From: Planctomycetaceae bacterium
Lineage (GTDB): Bacteria; Planctomycetota; Planctomycetia; Pirellulales; Thermoguttaceae
NCBI GenBank assembly: GCA_031259095.1
Contig: JAIRLW010000220.1
Span: 1 to 15,790, forward strand
Length of the DNA stretch: 15,790 nucleotides
Direction: 5' to 3'
The translations under genes were made by a program, and so were the position numbers. How positions within the stretch are numbered: position 1 is the first letter of the stretch; each line of letters opens with the position of its first letter. This document shows, one piece after another, positions 1-7,170 of this stretch. The notes beneath the pieces were generated by a model that did no database searches, was not told the origin of the DNA, and was given only the letters and a program-made list of their open reading frames with translations.

Positions 1-2
1 GC

Positions 3-86
3 GGATCAGATTTCGATGGCGAAGGATTGGCTGCTCCTTTTGGACTGTCCGACGCCGCCTTGGGGGATTCCGTCAACTCCCAATGA
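3..86 (+). CDS. Possible 3' end of a plus-strand gene, truncated by the window edge
   Basis: An open frame entering from the left edge ends with TGA at 84-86 and would give the C-terminus GSDFDGEGLAAPFGLSDAAL followed by GDSVNSQ. Its composition (Gly, Ala, Ser, Asp) is protein-like. The stop falls just before repeat-like DNA begins: GGGACTTTA followed by GGAACAAAG at 100-117, the same nonamer type found in other gaps. A second open frame starting at position 1 runs on to a TAA at 160-162, but it reads through that repeat and uses codons such as CTC, CCC and AAG that I judge uncommon in the clear genes here. I therefore prefer the shorter frame. Only 27 codons are visible, so no function can be given and the region may be non-coding. 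Confidence 0.25.
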   Translation, partial: GSDFDGEGLAAPFGLSDAALGDSVNSQ

Positions 87-362
87 TCCCTTAGATCAAG
101 GGACTTTAGGAACAAAGACGCCGCCCCTTCAGGGCAAATACTTTTTTAACCTCAAACAATAATTCCACTGATCTATTACCAATTAATTAATGAATGAATT
201 AAAAATCTTTTAGCAAACGATATTTTTAGAGATTCCCCTTTTTTACTTAAAAGACTTCAAATAGAACTTAAAAGACTTCAAATAGAGCCGTTTTTACCTA
301 AATTCCGCAATTGGGTGAATTGCCAATAGTGTCAACACGCCCTAATCATTCAATCAAAGGGT
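87..362. other. Intergenic region with short repeats, no gene seen
   Basis: This AT-rich spacer lies between the possible gene end at the left edge and the stop codon of the minus-strand GGDEF-like gene. It starts with repeat-type DNA: a small CCCTT/AAGGG inverted repeat (88-102), two GGGAC-type nonamers (100-117) and a GC-rich mini-hairpin GCCC-CTTCA-GGGC near 127-139. The last resembles the hairpin modules at 4506-4570. After about 145 the DNA is plain AT-rich sequence apart from the 21-bp tandem duplication listed separately. I see no convincing promoter, RNA gene or T-tract terminator. Confidence 0.5.
245..286. repeat. Two perfect tandem copies of a 21-bp unit
   Basis: The unit ACTTAAAAGACTTCAAATAG plus a final A occurs at 245-265 and again, without mismatch or gap, at 266-286. 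It lies in the non-coding spacer downstream of the minus-strand gene that ends at 363. It contains no obvious dyad symmetry and looks like a recent local duplication. Confidence 0.9.
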
Positions 363-1781
363 TTAAGCGATATTAATTTCAGTTGATGCTTCACCGAAAT
401 CGGGAGCGTCGATTTTTTCCGGCGGATGTTCCGAGGGACCGGGAAAATAATAAAACGTATGATTTCTTCCGGCTTTTTTAGCGGCGGCAAGCGTTTTGTC
501 CAACACCGCAAGAACTTCGTTTGGCGATTGCGCGACCAACGCCTCTGTAATCGCACACGTTAATTGTAAACGTATTGTTTCCGCACAGCCGTTTACTCGC
601 AAGACCGCTTTGTCACTCCATTGCCGGAACCGTTCAATTTCCGCTATTGCTTTTTTAGGCGTGGAATTGACAATAGCAACCAAAAAACAGTTACCGGAAT
701 AAAGACCGGTCAGATTCGGTTGGTCAAACCGTTCTTTTAACCTATCGCTGAAAAATTTGATCATTTTATCGCAGACCGTAATACCATATTCTTCGTTTGC
801 TTCGCCGAATCGGACAAAATCCAGCAGCGCAAAAGTAATCGCTTCTTTTTCATAACGTTTTTGTTTCCACCATTCGTGCAGGGTGACTTCGATACCGACT
901 CGGTTGTAAATTCCAAAAGATTCATCAATAAAAAGCCGTTTTGGAATCATTTCCTCACGTTGTTCGTTAAAGATAATATGAACAAACGCACGATCCTGCA
1001 TATCACACAAATGATGACGTGCAAAACGGAGACCGGCAAGTTCTTTAATAAGACGTGTTGCCCCTTCTTCGGGGTTGTCGGTTAAATCGAGATGATCGAG
1101 ATTACTCAATGTTGTTTCGATTTGAGCCGACTGTTCCATATTGGCATAGTCGATTTCTTCGGCAAGATTTTTGAGATCGCCAAATTCGTCCAACCGTAAT
1201 TTCATTTGTTCGGTGATACTTGCCTGAGATTCCAGATAATCCCGACAATCATCTCTTAATTCGTTAAGAAATTGCTTAACGTCTTCCTGAGTGATTTTAC
1301 CGCGAAAAGAACGAATACGCCAATCGAGTTCGGACGCAAACTGTCCGCTTTTTTTCATCGCAATATTGAGTTTCAAAAGAGAAACCTCAATATAATCTTC
1401 CTGAATAAACCAAGTTTTGGAATCTTGCGCCAAACCGGAAGCAAGACTGTTCTCGGTTAATTCCGTATTGTCGGCTGACGTTTGATCGGAATTATTGTTG
1501 GTTTGCGGTAAAACCGATTTATTGTCCGTGCCGGAATGGGAATCGTTCGCAAGAGCATTGGACGAATTGTTTTTGCGAAAACCAGACCATGATGAAACAC
1601 GTGTTCGCAGTTCATGCCAATAATCCTGAAAAAAAGGAAGATCAATCACCTGATTCAGAGCGGTTTTCCAATCCGGCGGTCCTAAACCAAAGTGAATAGC
1701 CGCATAACAGCCCAATAGAATATTGAACGTAATACAGAGAAAAAGAACAATAAAGATGAACACGGTTACTGCTATACTCAT
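363..1781 (-). CDS. Membrane-anchored degenerate GGDEF-domain protein
   Basis: The 472-residue protein has one hydrophobic N-terminal segment (about residues 3-26), then a polar Asn/Ser/Thr/Asp-rich linker (about 70-118). A helical, charged middle part follows (about 125-275), then a C-terminal domain with the GGDEF fold pattern (about 286-452). Recognisable landmarks are DESFGIYNRVG (family: D-x-LTGLYNRRG), the ALLDFVRF strand (family: LDID-x-F), and AKKAGRNHTFYY near the end. The catalytic GGDEF signature is replaced by SGNCF at residues 362-366 and no RxxD inhibitory site precedes it. In the family these residues bind and cyclise GTP, so I infer that it does not make c-di-GMP and acts as a regulatory or interaction domain at the inner membrane. 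It lies 159 bp downstream of the sensor kinase on the same strand, so functional coupling is plausible. No Shine-Dalgarno sequence precedes the ATG; the start is chosen because the membrane segment follows at once. Confidence 0.8.
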   Translation of the reverse strand: MSIAVTVFIFIVLFLCITFNILLGCYAAIHFGLGPPDWKTALNQVIDLPFFQDYWHELRTRVSSWSGFRKNNSSNALANDSHSGTDNKSVLPQTNNNSDQTSADNTELTENSLASGLAQDSKTWFIQEDYIEVSLLKLNIAMKKSGQFASELDWRIRSFRGKITQEDVKQFLNELRDDCRDYLESQASITEQMKLRLDEFGDLKNLAEEIDYANMEQSAQIETTLSNLDHLDLTDNPEEGATRLIKELAGLRFARHHLCDMQDRAFVHIIFNEQREEMIPKRLFIDESFGIYNRVGIEVTLHEWWKQKRYEKEAITFALLDFVRFGEANEEYGITVCDKMIKFFSDRLKERFDQPNLTGLYSGNCFLVAIVNSTPKKAIAEIERFRQWSDKAVLRVNGCAETIRLQLTCAITEALVAQSPNEVLAVLDKTLAAAKKAGRNHTFYYFPGPSEHPPEKIDAPDFGEASTEINIA

Positions 1782-1837
1782 GACACTTTAAAATTCGGTT
1801 TTTAACCACAACATTTTATGAACAATCAACATTATTT

Positions 1838-1891
1838 GTCCCTATTGTCCCTAAAGTCCCCTTTTATAGGGACTTTAGGGACAATAGGGAC
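1838..1891. repeat. Perfect 23-bp inverted repeat made of GGGAC-type nonamers
   Basis: The left arm (1838-1860) and right arm (1869-1891) are exact reverse complements around an 8-base loop at 1861-1868. Each arm is built of 9-base units of the type GGGACTTTA / GGGACAATA. The right side continues with two more units (GGGACTAAT, GGGACAAAT) to about 1909. It sits between the stop codon of the kinase gene and the start of the GGDEF-like gene. The RNA would form a very stable hairpin, but no run of T follows on either strand, so it is not a canonical intrinsic terminator. It could still stabilise an mRNA 3' end or reduce read-through. Confidence 0.9.
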
Positions 1892-1914
1892 TAATGGGAC
1901 AAATAATCAAAAAG

Positions 1915-1975
1915 CAACTTTTTACTTTTACTTTTTACGTTTATGTTTTACTTTTATGTTTTCTTTTATGTTTGG
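1915..1975. repeat. A/T-rich near-repeat spanning the end of the kinase gene
   Basis: On the minus strand the DNA reads as irregular repetitions of AAACATAAAAG and AAAAGTAAAA on both sides of the TAA at 1941-1943. The coding part yields the basic tail [13 protein letters not shown] of the kinase. The repeat runs about 25 bp past the stop, so the tail looks like a by-product of a simple-sequence tract rather than a conserved element. Unit boundaries are imperfect. Confidence 0.55.
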
Positions 1976-4463
1976 AATGTTTTAGAATCGTGTTGATAAG
2001 GTCGTCGCGGTCGAACGGTTTGGTTAATACCGCGTCGCAACCCGCTTGAAAAGAATCTTCATTGTCGCCGAAATTAGCAGTCAACGCTAAAATCGGGTTT
2101 TTGAAACCACGATTCCGTAATTCACGTGTCGCCTCGAATCCGTCCATCACCGGCATTTGCATATCCATCAGGATAGCGTCGAAGATGTTACCGTTTTGTT
2201 CTGTTTCGGCAACTTTATCAAGCGCGAGAGAACCATTGGACGCCAGAACCACTTCCGCTCCCGCATCGCGTAATTTCGCCTCCGCAACCAATTGATTCAC
2301 CATTCCATCATCCACCACCAAAATAGTATAACCCGAAAGCGGCAATGTTAAAGCGTCTTTGGGTACGACAAACGTTTGAGTTTCTTCGGATGAAGGATCG
2401 GGTTGCGTTTCAGACCGCGTAAGAATTGAAGATGTTTCTGAAACCTCGTTTGTGTTATCGGAGGCGTTCTCGGATGTTTTCTCGGATGTTTTATCGGAGT
2501 CTATTGGAATGATCTTTCGTTGGTCGGTATTTCGTTGATCGGGCTCAGCGTTACCGGACGTTTTTTGTTCGTCCTTATTGGCGGGAAACTTGACCGGAAT
2601 CATCACCACAAAATTACTTCCTTTTCCTTGTTCGCTTTTAATATTGATGTCTCCTCCCATCAATCGGGTCAATCCGCGTGCGATACTCAATCCCAATCCC
2701 GTACCGCCATATTTTCGGGTTGAGGAGTCGTCGGCTTGGGAAAACGGTTTGAATAGTCGTCCGATTTGTTTTTGGGAGAGTCCGATTCCGGTATCCACGA
2801 CTTCCATGACCAGAATCGGCACGCCCGGCAACGACGCTGAAATCCCCGAAAAGGTCTGAGGTTCCACCACAATCGAATCAACCTCTTCCGGCATTTTGAC
2901 CGAAGTCAGTAAGAGCGAAGCATCCAGAGTTCCTTTCAACTTATGACGCAGTTGTCTATGTTGTCCGTTTTGGGACGAGAAAAACGCGGTGGATAATAAA
3001 TTTTTCAATGAAGTTGGTGTTGGGTCTGACAAGGAGGACTCTAGTACGGTGGTCGAGTCCGCTTCAACAGACTCTGAATCGGTTGAAGCCGAAGCCGACA
3101 ACGATGATGTCGGCGGCGATGGCAACGATGATGTTGGCGACGATGGTAAGGACGATGATACGGACGATCCTTGCATTGTACATCGCACCATGACAAAACC
3201 GTGTTCAGTAAATTTGATGGCGTTCCCCAACAGGTTAATCAATATCTGCCGAATCCGTGTTGGATCGCCAAGAATGATTTCGGGAATAGGTTCGTTCCAT
3301 TCAATCCGAAACTCTAATTGCGGTTTTTCGTCAAGCCTAGTTTTCAACATTGTTTTAACATCATTGACCACCTGTTTAATGGAAATCGGAATTGATTCCA
3401 GCACGATACGGTTTGAATCGAGTTTTGAAAAGGTCAGAATATCATCGATAATGGTCATCAGGTCTTTACTGCTTTTCCGAATAATATCAATCATCTGATT
3501 TTGGGTCATTGGAATATTTTCACCGCTATTGAGTGCGGTCAACATTTCGGAACAACCCAGAATCGCATTCATTGGCGTTCTGATTTCGTGACTCATATTG
3601 GCAAGAAAAAAACTTTTTGCTTGAACTGCTGCTTCGGCGTCTCGTTTGGCGACTACCAGTTCTTCGATTGTTTTTTCGAGATTGACCGTATATTCCATGA
3701 GTTTATCTTCAATCTCGTGACGTTTAATCAGAAAAATCTGGATAGCGAAAAAGAGGACGAGGAACGATAGAAAAAATAAGTTGGGCCAAAAGTTGGCGTT
3801 ATCGATTTCCCGATCCCATTCGTCGCCCCAAAAATCGACCCCTAACACTGCTTCGACATGACCGTCATCGCTGTAGAGCGGTTCGGCGGCGGACACCCAA
3901 TATCCCCAATCATCTTGGGTCGGTTTACTACTGAAACCGGCAATCCCTTTGAATGCCGAAACGATTTCAGGAATATCTTCGTAATCTTCTTCATAGATTT
4001 CCCCTTTCGGCACGCGCATTTCGTGTTCACCTTCAAATTGACCATTCCGGTCGAGATCCGCCGGCGGACAGAGTACGAAAAAGAGTTCTCCTTTGGCGTT
4101 TTCGCGGAGTGTGTAGATGGACGCGGCGGACGAAACACGTTTTTGCCATTCGGACATGGTTTCCAACAGATGTTGAATATGGGGGTCGTCGTCGGACATT
4201 TCGAGCGTCATTTTTTCGTGTCCCATTTTGCTCAGGGCGACCGCGAATGATTTTGCCAAACCGGAAAGATTATTCCGAAGATTCCGTTTTGCCGTTTGCG
4301 TTGCCAGGTGAGTGCAGTACACCCCAATCGCCAACATCGTTAAAAGGGCAATCCATGAAACAAACAATTGAAAAAACAATGATCGTTGATGACGCATCCA
4401 AACGGTTAACGCGGACATCGACAACAACGCAATACAAACAAGAAATAAAAACGACGAACCCAT
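1941..4463 (-). CDS. Hybrid sensor histidine kinase with extracytoplasmic Cache-like sensor and C-terminal receiver
   Basis: The 840-residue protein has two N-terminal membrane segments (about 4-23 and 29-50), a Cache-like sensor (about 55-224, with [13 protein letters not shown] and [14 protein letters not shown]) and a third membrane segment (about 226-248). A coiled-coil linker, HisKA (SHEIRTP, phospho-acceptor His292), HATPase (N box LLGNAIKF, Asn414; G1 box VVDTGIGL, Asp557; [13 protein letters not shown]) and a receiver ([19 protein letters not shown], acceptor Asp767) follow. It should autophosphorylate on His292 and pass phosphate to Asp767, and perhaps on to an unseen partner. Two oddities: about 116 residues of mostly Ser/Pro/Thr-rich sequence (432-547) sit between the N and G1 boxes, and a second polar linker ([17 protein letters not shown]) precedes the receiver. 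The start abuts a heptamer repeat, with no Shine-Dalgarno sequence. The ligand cannot be predicted. Confidence 0.93.
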   Translation of the reverse strand: MGSSFLFLVCIALLSMSALTVWMRHQRSLFFQLFVSWIALLTMLAIGVYCTHLATQTAKRNLRNNLSGLAKSFAVALSKMGHEKMTLEMSDDDPHIQHLLETMSEWQKRVSSAASIYTLRENAKGELFFVLCPPADLDRNGQFEGEHEMRVPKGEIYEEDYEDIPEIVSAFKGIAGFSSKPTQDDWGYWVSAAEPLYSDDGHVEAVLGVDFWGDEWDREIDNANFWPNLFFLSFLVLFFAIQIFLIKRHEIEDKLMEYTVNLEKTIEELVVAKRDAEAAVQAKSFFLANMSHEIRTPMNAILGCSEMLTALNSGENIPMTQNQMIDIIRKSSKDLMTIIDDILTFSKLDSNRIVLESIPISIKQVVNDVKTMLKTRLDEKPQLEFRIEWNEPIPEIILGDPTRIRQILINLLGNAIKFTEHGFVMVRCTMQGSSVSSSLPSSPTSSLPSPPTSSLSASASTDSESVEADSTTVLESSLSDPTPTSLKNLLSTAFFSSQNGQHRQLRHKLKGTLDASLLLTSVKMPEEVDSIVVEPQTFSGISASLPGVPILVMEVVDTGIGLSQKQIGRLFKPFSQADDSSTRKYGGTGLGLSIARGLTRLMGGDINIKSEQGKGSNFVVMIPVKFPANKDEQKTSGNAEPDQRNTDQRKIIPIDSDKTSEKTSENASDNTNEVSETSSILTRSETQPDPSSEETQTFVVPKDALTLPLSGYTILVVDDGMVNQLVAEAKLRDAGAEVVLASNGSLALDKVAETEQNGNIFDAILMDMQMPVMDGFEATRELRNRGFKNPILALTANFGDNEDSFQAGCDAVLTKPFDRDDLINTILKHSKHKRKHKSKT
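3100..3171. repeat. In-frame 24-bp minisatellite (octapeptide repeat) inside the kinase ATPase domain
   Basis: Units at 3100-3123 and 3124-3147 differ at only three of 24 positions; a third, more diverged unit covers 3148-3171. They encode the octapeptides SSLPSPPT and SSLPSSPT followed by SSLSASAS. The repeat lies within the Ser/Pro-rich insertion between the N box and G1 box of the histidine kinase. Its period, a multiple of three, keeps the frame open. Confidence 0.8.
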
Positions 4464-4498
4464 TGTTAGTGGAGAGTTGATAGTGGTGAGTGAATAAC
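4464..4498 (-). repeat. Heptamer repeat directly abutting the kinase start codon
   Basis: Read on the coding (minus) strand, five 7-base units beginning with ACT or a close variant end exactly at the ATG: for example ACTATCA, then ACTCTCC, then ACTAACA. The space normally used for a Shine-Dalgarno sequence is therefore occupied by repeat and contains no AGGAGG-like core. This is the same repeat family as 4630-4671 and 7143-7170. Confidence 0.7.
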
Positions 4499-4505
4499 TT
4501 GTTCT

Positions 4506-4606
4506 GCCCTGTTAGGGGCAAAATGTTGGCAACAATGTTGAATATTTCCTTATTCCGTCCCGTTAGGGACGATCTATTGGTCGATGTTTTGGAAAAAGGT
4601 CGCTTA
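4506..4606. repeat. Two tandem ~51-bp modules, each headed by a small GC hairpin
   Basis: Module A starts with GCCCTGTTAGGGGC (4506-4519) and module B with GTCCCGTTAGGGAC (4557-4570), exactly 51 bp apart. Both hairpins are followed by a related AT-rich tail containing ATTGG or GTTGG and then ATGTTTTG or ATGTTG. The stems differ by a compensated change (C-G in A, T-A in B at the second pair), which favours a conserved RNA or DNA hairpin. The modules lie in the 247-bp gap between hydF and the kinase gene. Confidence 0.65.
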
Positions 4607-4629
4607 CCAAACATTGTTTAGCCATGATT

Positions 4630-4671
4630 AGTTAAGAGTTAGTAGTTAATAGTTAATAGTGAATAGTTAAT
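4630..4671. repeat. Six tandem AGTTAAT-type heptamers
   Basis: Six consecutive 7-base units fill 4630-4671: AGTTAAG, AGTTAGT, two exact AGTTAAT copies, AGTGAAT and AGTTAAT, so the period is uninterrupted with 0-2 changes per unit. They resemble the short tandemly repeated repetitive (STRR) heptamers known from cyanobacterial intergenic DNA, though the unit here is its own. The array lies between hydF and the kinase gene and is followed by a 9-mer array. Confidence 0.9.
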
Positions 4672-4676
4672 TTATC

Positions 4677-4720
4677 ATTTGTCCCCATGTTCCCAATGTC
4701 CTAATTGTCCCTAATGTCCC
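4677..4720. repeat. GGGAC-type nonamer array overlapping the hydF stop codon
   Basis: Read on the minus strand, GGGAC-like cores recur at spacings of 9, 9, 9 and 8 bases, e.g. GGGACATTA followed by GGGACAATT. The array begins inside the final codons of hydF and supplies its last residues (VGH) and the TAG at 4711-4713, then continues into the gap. It is the same family as 1838-1909, 6041-6085 and 11304-11366. Confidence 0.8.
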
Positions 4721-5934
4721 ACAAAATTAAAAGGTTTTAAAGCACGGTCGAAAATTCCGAGTAGGTAGGCGATTGCCAAACCGTAATTAGTCATGGGAAC
4801 ATTGGCGTTTCGGCAATGCATTTGACGGCTCAGGATTTCGCGGCGGTTCCACATGCACGCACCGCAATGAATTACTAAATCGTATTCGGAAAGCGTGTTG
4901 GTTGGAAAGTCGTGTCCCTGAACGTGGCGGATTGCCAATTCTCCGCCGACATATTTTTGCAACCAGTTTGGTATTTTAACGGTTCCGATATCTTCGCCGA
5001 TAGGATGATGCGTGCATGATTCGGCAATAAGAACTTTGGAACCCGGACGAAGTTTGGCGATGGCTTGCGTGCCTTCGATCATGGTTGGCAAATCGCCTTT
5101 TTGACGGGCGAAAAGAATCGAAAACGAAGTCATCATTATTGATTCGGGCGTGTAGGCGGCAACTTGGGCAAATGCCTGCGAATCGGTCACCACTAAGGCT
5201 GGCGGCGGTTGAATACGGGTTAACACTTCGTTGAGTTGAGCGTCCTGAACAACCACACAAGATTGATGAGCGTCTAAAATATCACGAATCGTCTGAACTT
5301 GCGGCAAAATGAGTCGTCCTTTCGGGGCTTCTTTGTCCACCGGAACAACTAAAACAATCATGCCGCCCGACGAAACAAGATCGGAAACAATCGGCGGCGG
5401 AGTTAAGAAATCTTCAGGGACTATTTGAATTAAAGCGTCGCGGAGTTCCGAAATTCCTTGACCGGTAGTCGCTTCAAAGCGGACAAACGGAACAGACAAT
5501 TGGTCTAGAACCTCCATTGTTTCCGGCGACGGTTCCGCAAGATCAGATTTATTAAAAACAAAAAGACTTGGAACATTCCGTTTCCGCAATTCGTTGAGGA
5601 TTTGCTGTTCAAAAACAGAGTAGGAACCGCCGGATTGCGCTTCGGCAGAGACCACAATACCAATTTCGGTTCGGTCGAACACTTCGTTTGTTTTTTGAAT
5701 GCGTAATGTTCCGAGTGCGCCTTCGTCGTCAATACCGGCGGTGTCGATAAATTGCACGGGTCCGATGGGCAAGAGTTCCATTGGTTTTTCGACCGGATCG
5801 GTGGTTGTTCCCGCCAATTCGGAAACAATAGAAATTTGCTGACGGGTAAGCGCGTTCAAAAGCGAAGACTTGCCGACATTACGGCGTCCGAAAATACCAA
5901 TGTGAAGCCGAAAACCTTTAGGCGTTGTTTGCAT
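4711..5934 (-). CDS. hydF: [FeFe]-hydrogenase H-cluster maturation GTPase HydF
   Basis: The 407-residue protein (family about 400) has an N-terminal GTPase domain: P loop GRRNVGKSS (residues 16-24), switch region TTTDPVEKP, G3 DTAGIDDEG and G4 NKSD. A middle dimerisation region follows, then the C-terminal iron-sulphur cluster domain. The cluster ligands match the HydF signature CxHx(46-53)HCxxC: Cys307, His309, then after 46 residues His356, Cys357 and Cys360. HydF is the cytoplasmic scaffold on which HydE and HydG assemble the two-iron subcluster before transfer to the hydrogenase HydA; GTP hydrolysis drives partner exchange. All key residues are present. No hydE, hydG or hydA is visible here, so partners must lie elsewhere. 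It is flanked by an O-methyltransferase gene 161 bp upstream and a kinase gene 247 bp downstream, with repeats in both gaps. No clear Shine-Dalgarno sequence precedes the ATG. Confidence 0.97.
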   Translation of the reverse strand: MQTTPKGFRLHIGIFGRRNVGKSSLLNALTRQQISIVSELAGTTTDPVEKPMELLPIGPVQFIDTAGIDDEGALGTLRIQKTNEVFDRTEIGIVVSAEAQSGGSYSVFEQQILNELRKRNVPSLFVFNKSDLAEPSPETMEVLDQLSVPFVRFEATTGQGISELRDALIQIVPEDFLTPPPIVSDLVSSGGMIVLVVPVDKEAPKGRLILPQVQTIRDILDAHQSCVVVQDAQLNEVLTRIQPPPALVVTDSQAFAQVAAYTPESIMMTSFSILFARQKGDLPTMIEGTQAIAKLRPGSKVLIAESCTHHPIGEDIGTVKIPNWLQKYVGGELAIRHVQGHDFPTNTLSEYDLVIHCGACMWNRREILSRQMHCRNANVPMTNYGLAIAYLLGIFDRALKPFNFVGH

Positions 5935-5957
5935 GACCGATTGAGAAAAAGAATAAA

Positions 5958-5979
5958 TGTCTGTCTCCGGTTACAGACA
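5958..5979 (-). other. Small hairpin upstream of hydF, possible weak terminator or leader structure
   Basis: TGTCTGT (5958-5964) and ACAGACA (5973-5979) form a 7-bp stem with an 8-base loop, 24 bases before the hydF start. On the minus strand it is followed by a T-rich stretch (TTTATTCTTTTTCTC). It could end transcripts of the methyltransferase gene or act in the hydF leader. The stem is short and AT-containing, so this is tentative. Confidence 0.3.
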
Positions 5980-6040
5980 AAACGCAAATTGTTCACTATT
6001 TTAATAATCAATCGAAAATAAAACAATAGGGATGAGAGAT

Positions 6041-6085
6041 TATCGTCTCATTAGTCCTTAATGTCCCATTTGTCCCTATCGTTCC
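6041..6085. repeat. Five tandem GGGAC-type nonamers after the methyltransferase gene
   Basis: On the plus strand five 9-base units of the form NNNNGTCCC or GTTCC follow without a gap, e.g. TAATGTCCC then ATTTGTCCC. A degenerate sixth unit reaches 6094, directly beside the stop codon of the minus-strand methyltransferase gene (6096-6098). A short ATGAGA/TCTCAT dyad overlaps at 6032-6051. No T-tract terminator is associated. Confidence 0.85.
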
Positions 6086-6095
6086 TATTGGGTCT

Positions 6096-7124
6096 TTACG
6101 GTTTTTGGGCTGTAACAACAGCAGACATTGTTTCAGCCGGAATAGCAAGTTTTACTTTGATAAAGCCTGCGGACTCAAGGTCTTCTTTAACTTCGTCGAA
6201 AGTATAAACCCGACCGGTTTGCGTTTCAACCAGCATGGAGATTCCAAAAAACGCTCCATCGGTCGGAGCAGTCCGTTCCGCGTTCATCATAAAATCCCGA
6301 ACAGCAACTGTGCCGCCGGATTGGAGTGAACGAAACGTTTTCTTGTACAGTTCACGGCTTGCAGTCCGGTCAAATTGGTGAATGATCGCGCTGATCCACG
6401 CAAAATCAAAACCGTCCGGCAATTTATCATGATCAAAATGACCTTCGACCAAACAAATCCGACTTTCATATTCCGTTCCCGTAAACCGTTGCCGTGCCGC
6501 CGCAATGCCCACCGGAAGATCAAAAATGGTTCCGCGCGAATTCGGCAACACCTGTAAAAAGGCTAAACTGTAAGTGCCGGACGCTCCGCCAACATCAATA
6601 AATCGGTTAAAATTCAACAGACCGGCTTTTCGGAGCGCTGTGATAGTCGGCTCCACCTGCGTTTGGGCAATAGAATTCATCGCCCAAATGAACGACACAC
6701 GATCTTCCTCTTCGCCAAGAATACTGGGAAGAGTTTCAACGGGAATTCCGTTTTTCACGGTTCGGGCGAGTTCTGCCCAGGACCGTTGAACACAAGACAT
6801 GTGCCGAATCATTGGTATAAACGTTACCGGATTCCGGCGGTCGAGCAATGTTTGAAACTCTTCGACAACCGAATAAACCGTGTCGGAATCAGAATGACCG
6901 TTTTTTTTGCGAAGATAACCTGTTGCCGATAACGCATCCAATAAAACAGACATTCCGCGAATGTTCGCCGCACAAATTGCGGCAAGTTCTTGCGCGGAAA
7001 GTTGGTTGTCATGTTCCAAAATGACGGTGAAAATGTCCAGTTCCGCCGCTGCCGCAAGAACACAGGATTCCTGAAATGCCGTAGAGACCTGACGAAGACG
7101 ATTAAAGGAGGATTCAATAGTCAT
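6096..7124 (-). CDS. SAM-dependent O-methyltransferase (family 2 type, with N-terminal winged-helix dimerisation domain)
   Basis: The 342-residue protein has an N-terminal all-helical/winged-helix region (about 1-95, with LAAAAELDIFTVI and ALSATGYL), as in family-2 O-methyltransferases such as acetylserotonin or hydroxyneurosporene O-methyltransferases. A Rossmann SAM domain follows. Motif I is DVGGASGTYSLAFL (Asp177-Gly183), followed by the acidic FDLP turn. His249 in the segment AIIHQFDR occupies the place of the family's catalytic base region, and GGTVAVRDF is the next strand motif. It probably methylates a small cytoplasmic metabolite, but the substrate cannot be told. An upstream in-frame ATG (7205) would add 27 residues, but these (TIHYSPFILFI) are translated heptamer repeat, so I place the start at 7124. 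No Shine-Dalgarno sequence is seen at either start. It lies 161 bp upstream of hydF on the same strand; a shared pathway is not evident. Confidence 0.85.
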   Translation of the reverse strand: MTIESSFNRLRQVSTAFQESCVLAAAAELDIFTVILEHDNQLSAQELAAICAANIRGMSVLLDALSATGYLRKKNGHSDSDTVYSVVEEFQTLLDRRNPVTFIPMIRHMSCVQRSWAELARTVKNGIPVETLPSILGEEEDRVSFIWAMNSIAQTQVEPTITALRKAGLLNFNRFIDVGGASGTYSLAFLQVLPNSRGTIFDLPVGIAAARQRFTGTEYESRICLVEGHFDHDKLPDGFDFAWISAIIHQFDRTASRELYKKTFRSLQSGGTVAVRDFMMNAERTAPTDGAFFGISMLVETQTGRVYTFDEVKEDLESAGFIKVKLAIPAETMSAVVTAQKP

Positions 7125-7142
7125 GGGAATAATAAATAAAAT

Positions 7143-7170
7143 GAATGGTGAATAATGAATGGTGAATAGT
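7143..7170. repeat. Four tandem GAATGGT-type heptamers upstream of the methyltransferase
   Basis: The units GAATGGT, GAATAAT, GAATGGT and GAATAGT run without interruption 18 bp upstream of the methyltransferase start (7124). They belong to the same 7-base family as 4464-4498 and 4630-4671. Translated in the coding direction they produce the artificial N-terminal extension of the methyltransferase frame. Confidence 0.9.

Noticed and set aside
87..162. Coding sequence running from position 1 to the TAA at 160-162
   Set aside because: This part of the frame passes through GGGAC-type nonamers and a hairpin element, and its codon use is unlike that of the clear genes.
1838..1891. Intrinsic terminator for the kinase gene
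   Set aside because: The hairpin is strong but neither side is followed by a run of T, so it was kept as an inverted repeat only.
2989..3498. A 169-codon plus-strand open frame with an Asp-rich segment
   Set aside because: It is antisense to the histidine kinase; its Asp/Glu-rich part is the complement of the Ser/Pro-coding repeat, and the opposite strand carries clear HisKA and HATPase motifs.
4506..4671. A CRISPR array
   Set aside because: The units are 7 or 51 bp, without constant repeats separated by unique spacers, and no cas gene is present.
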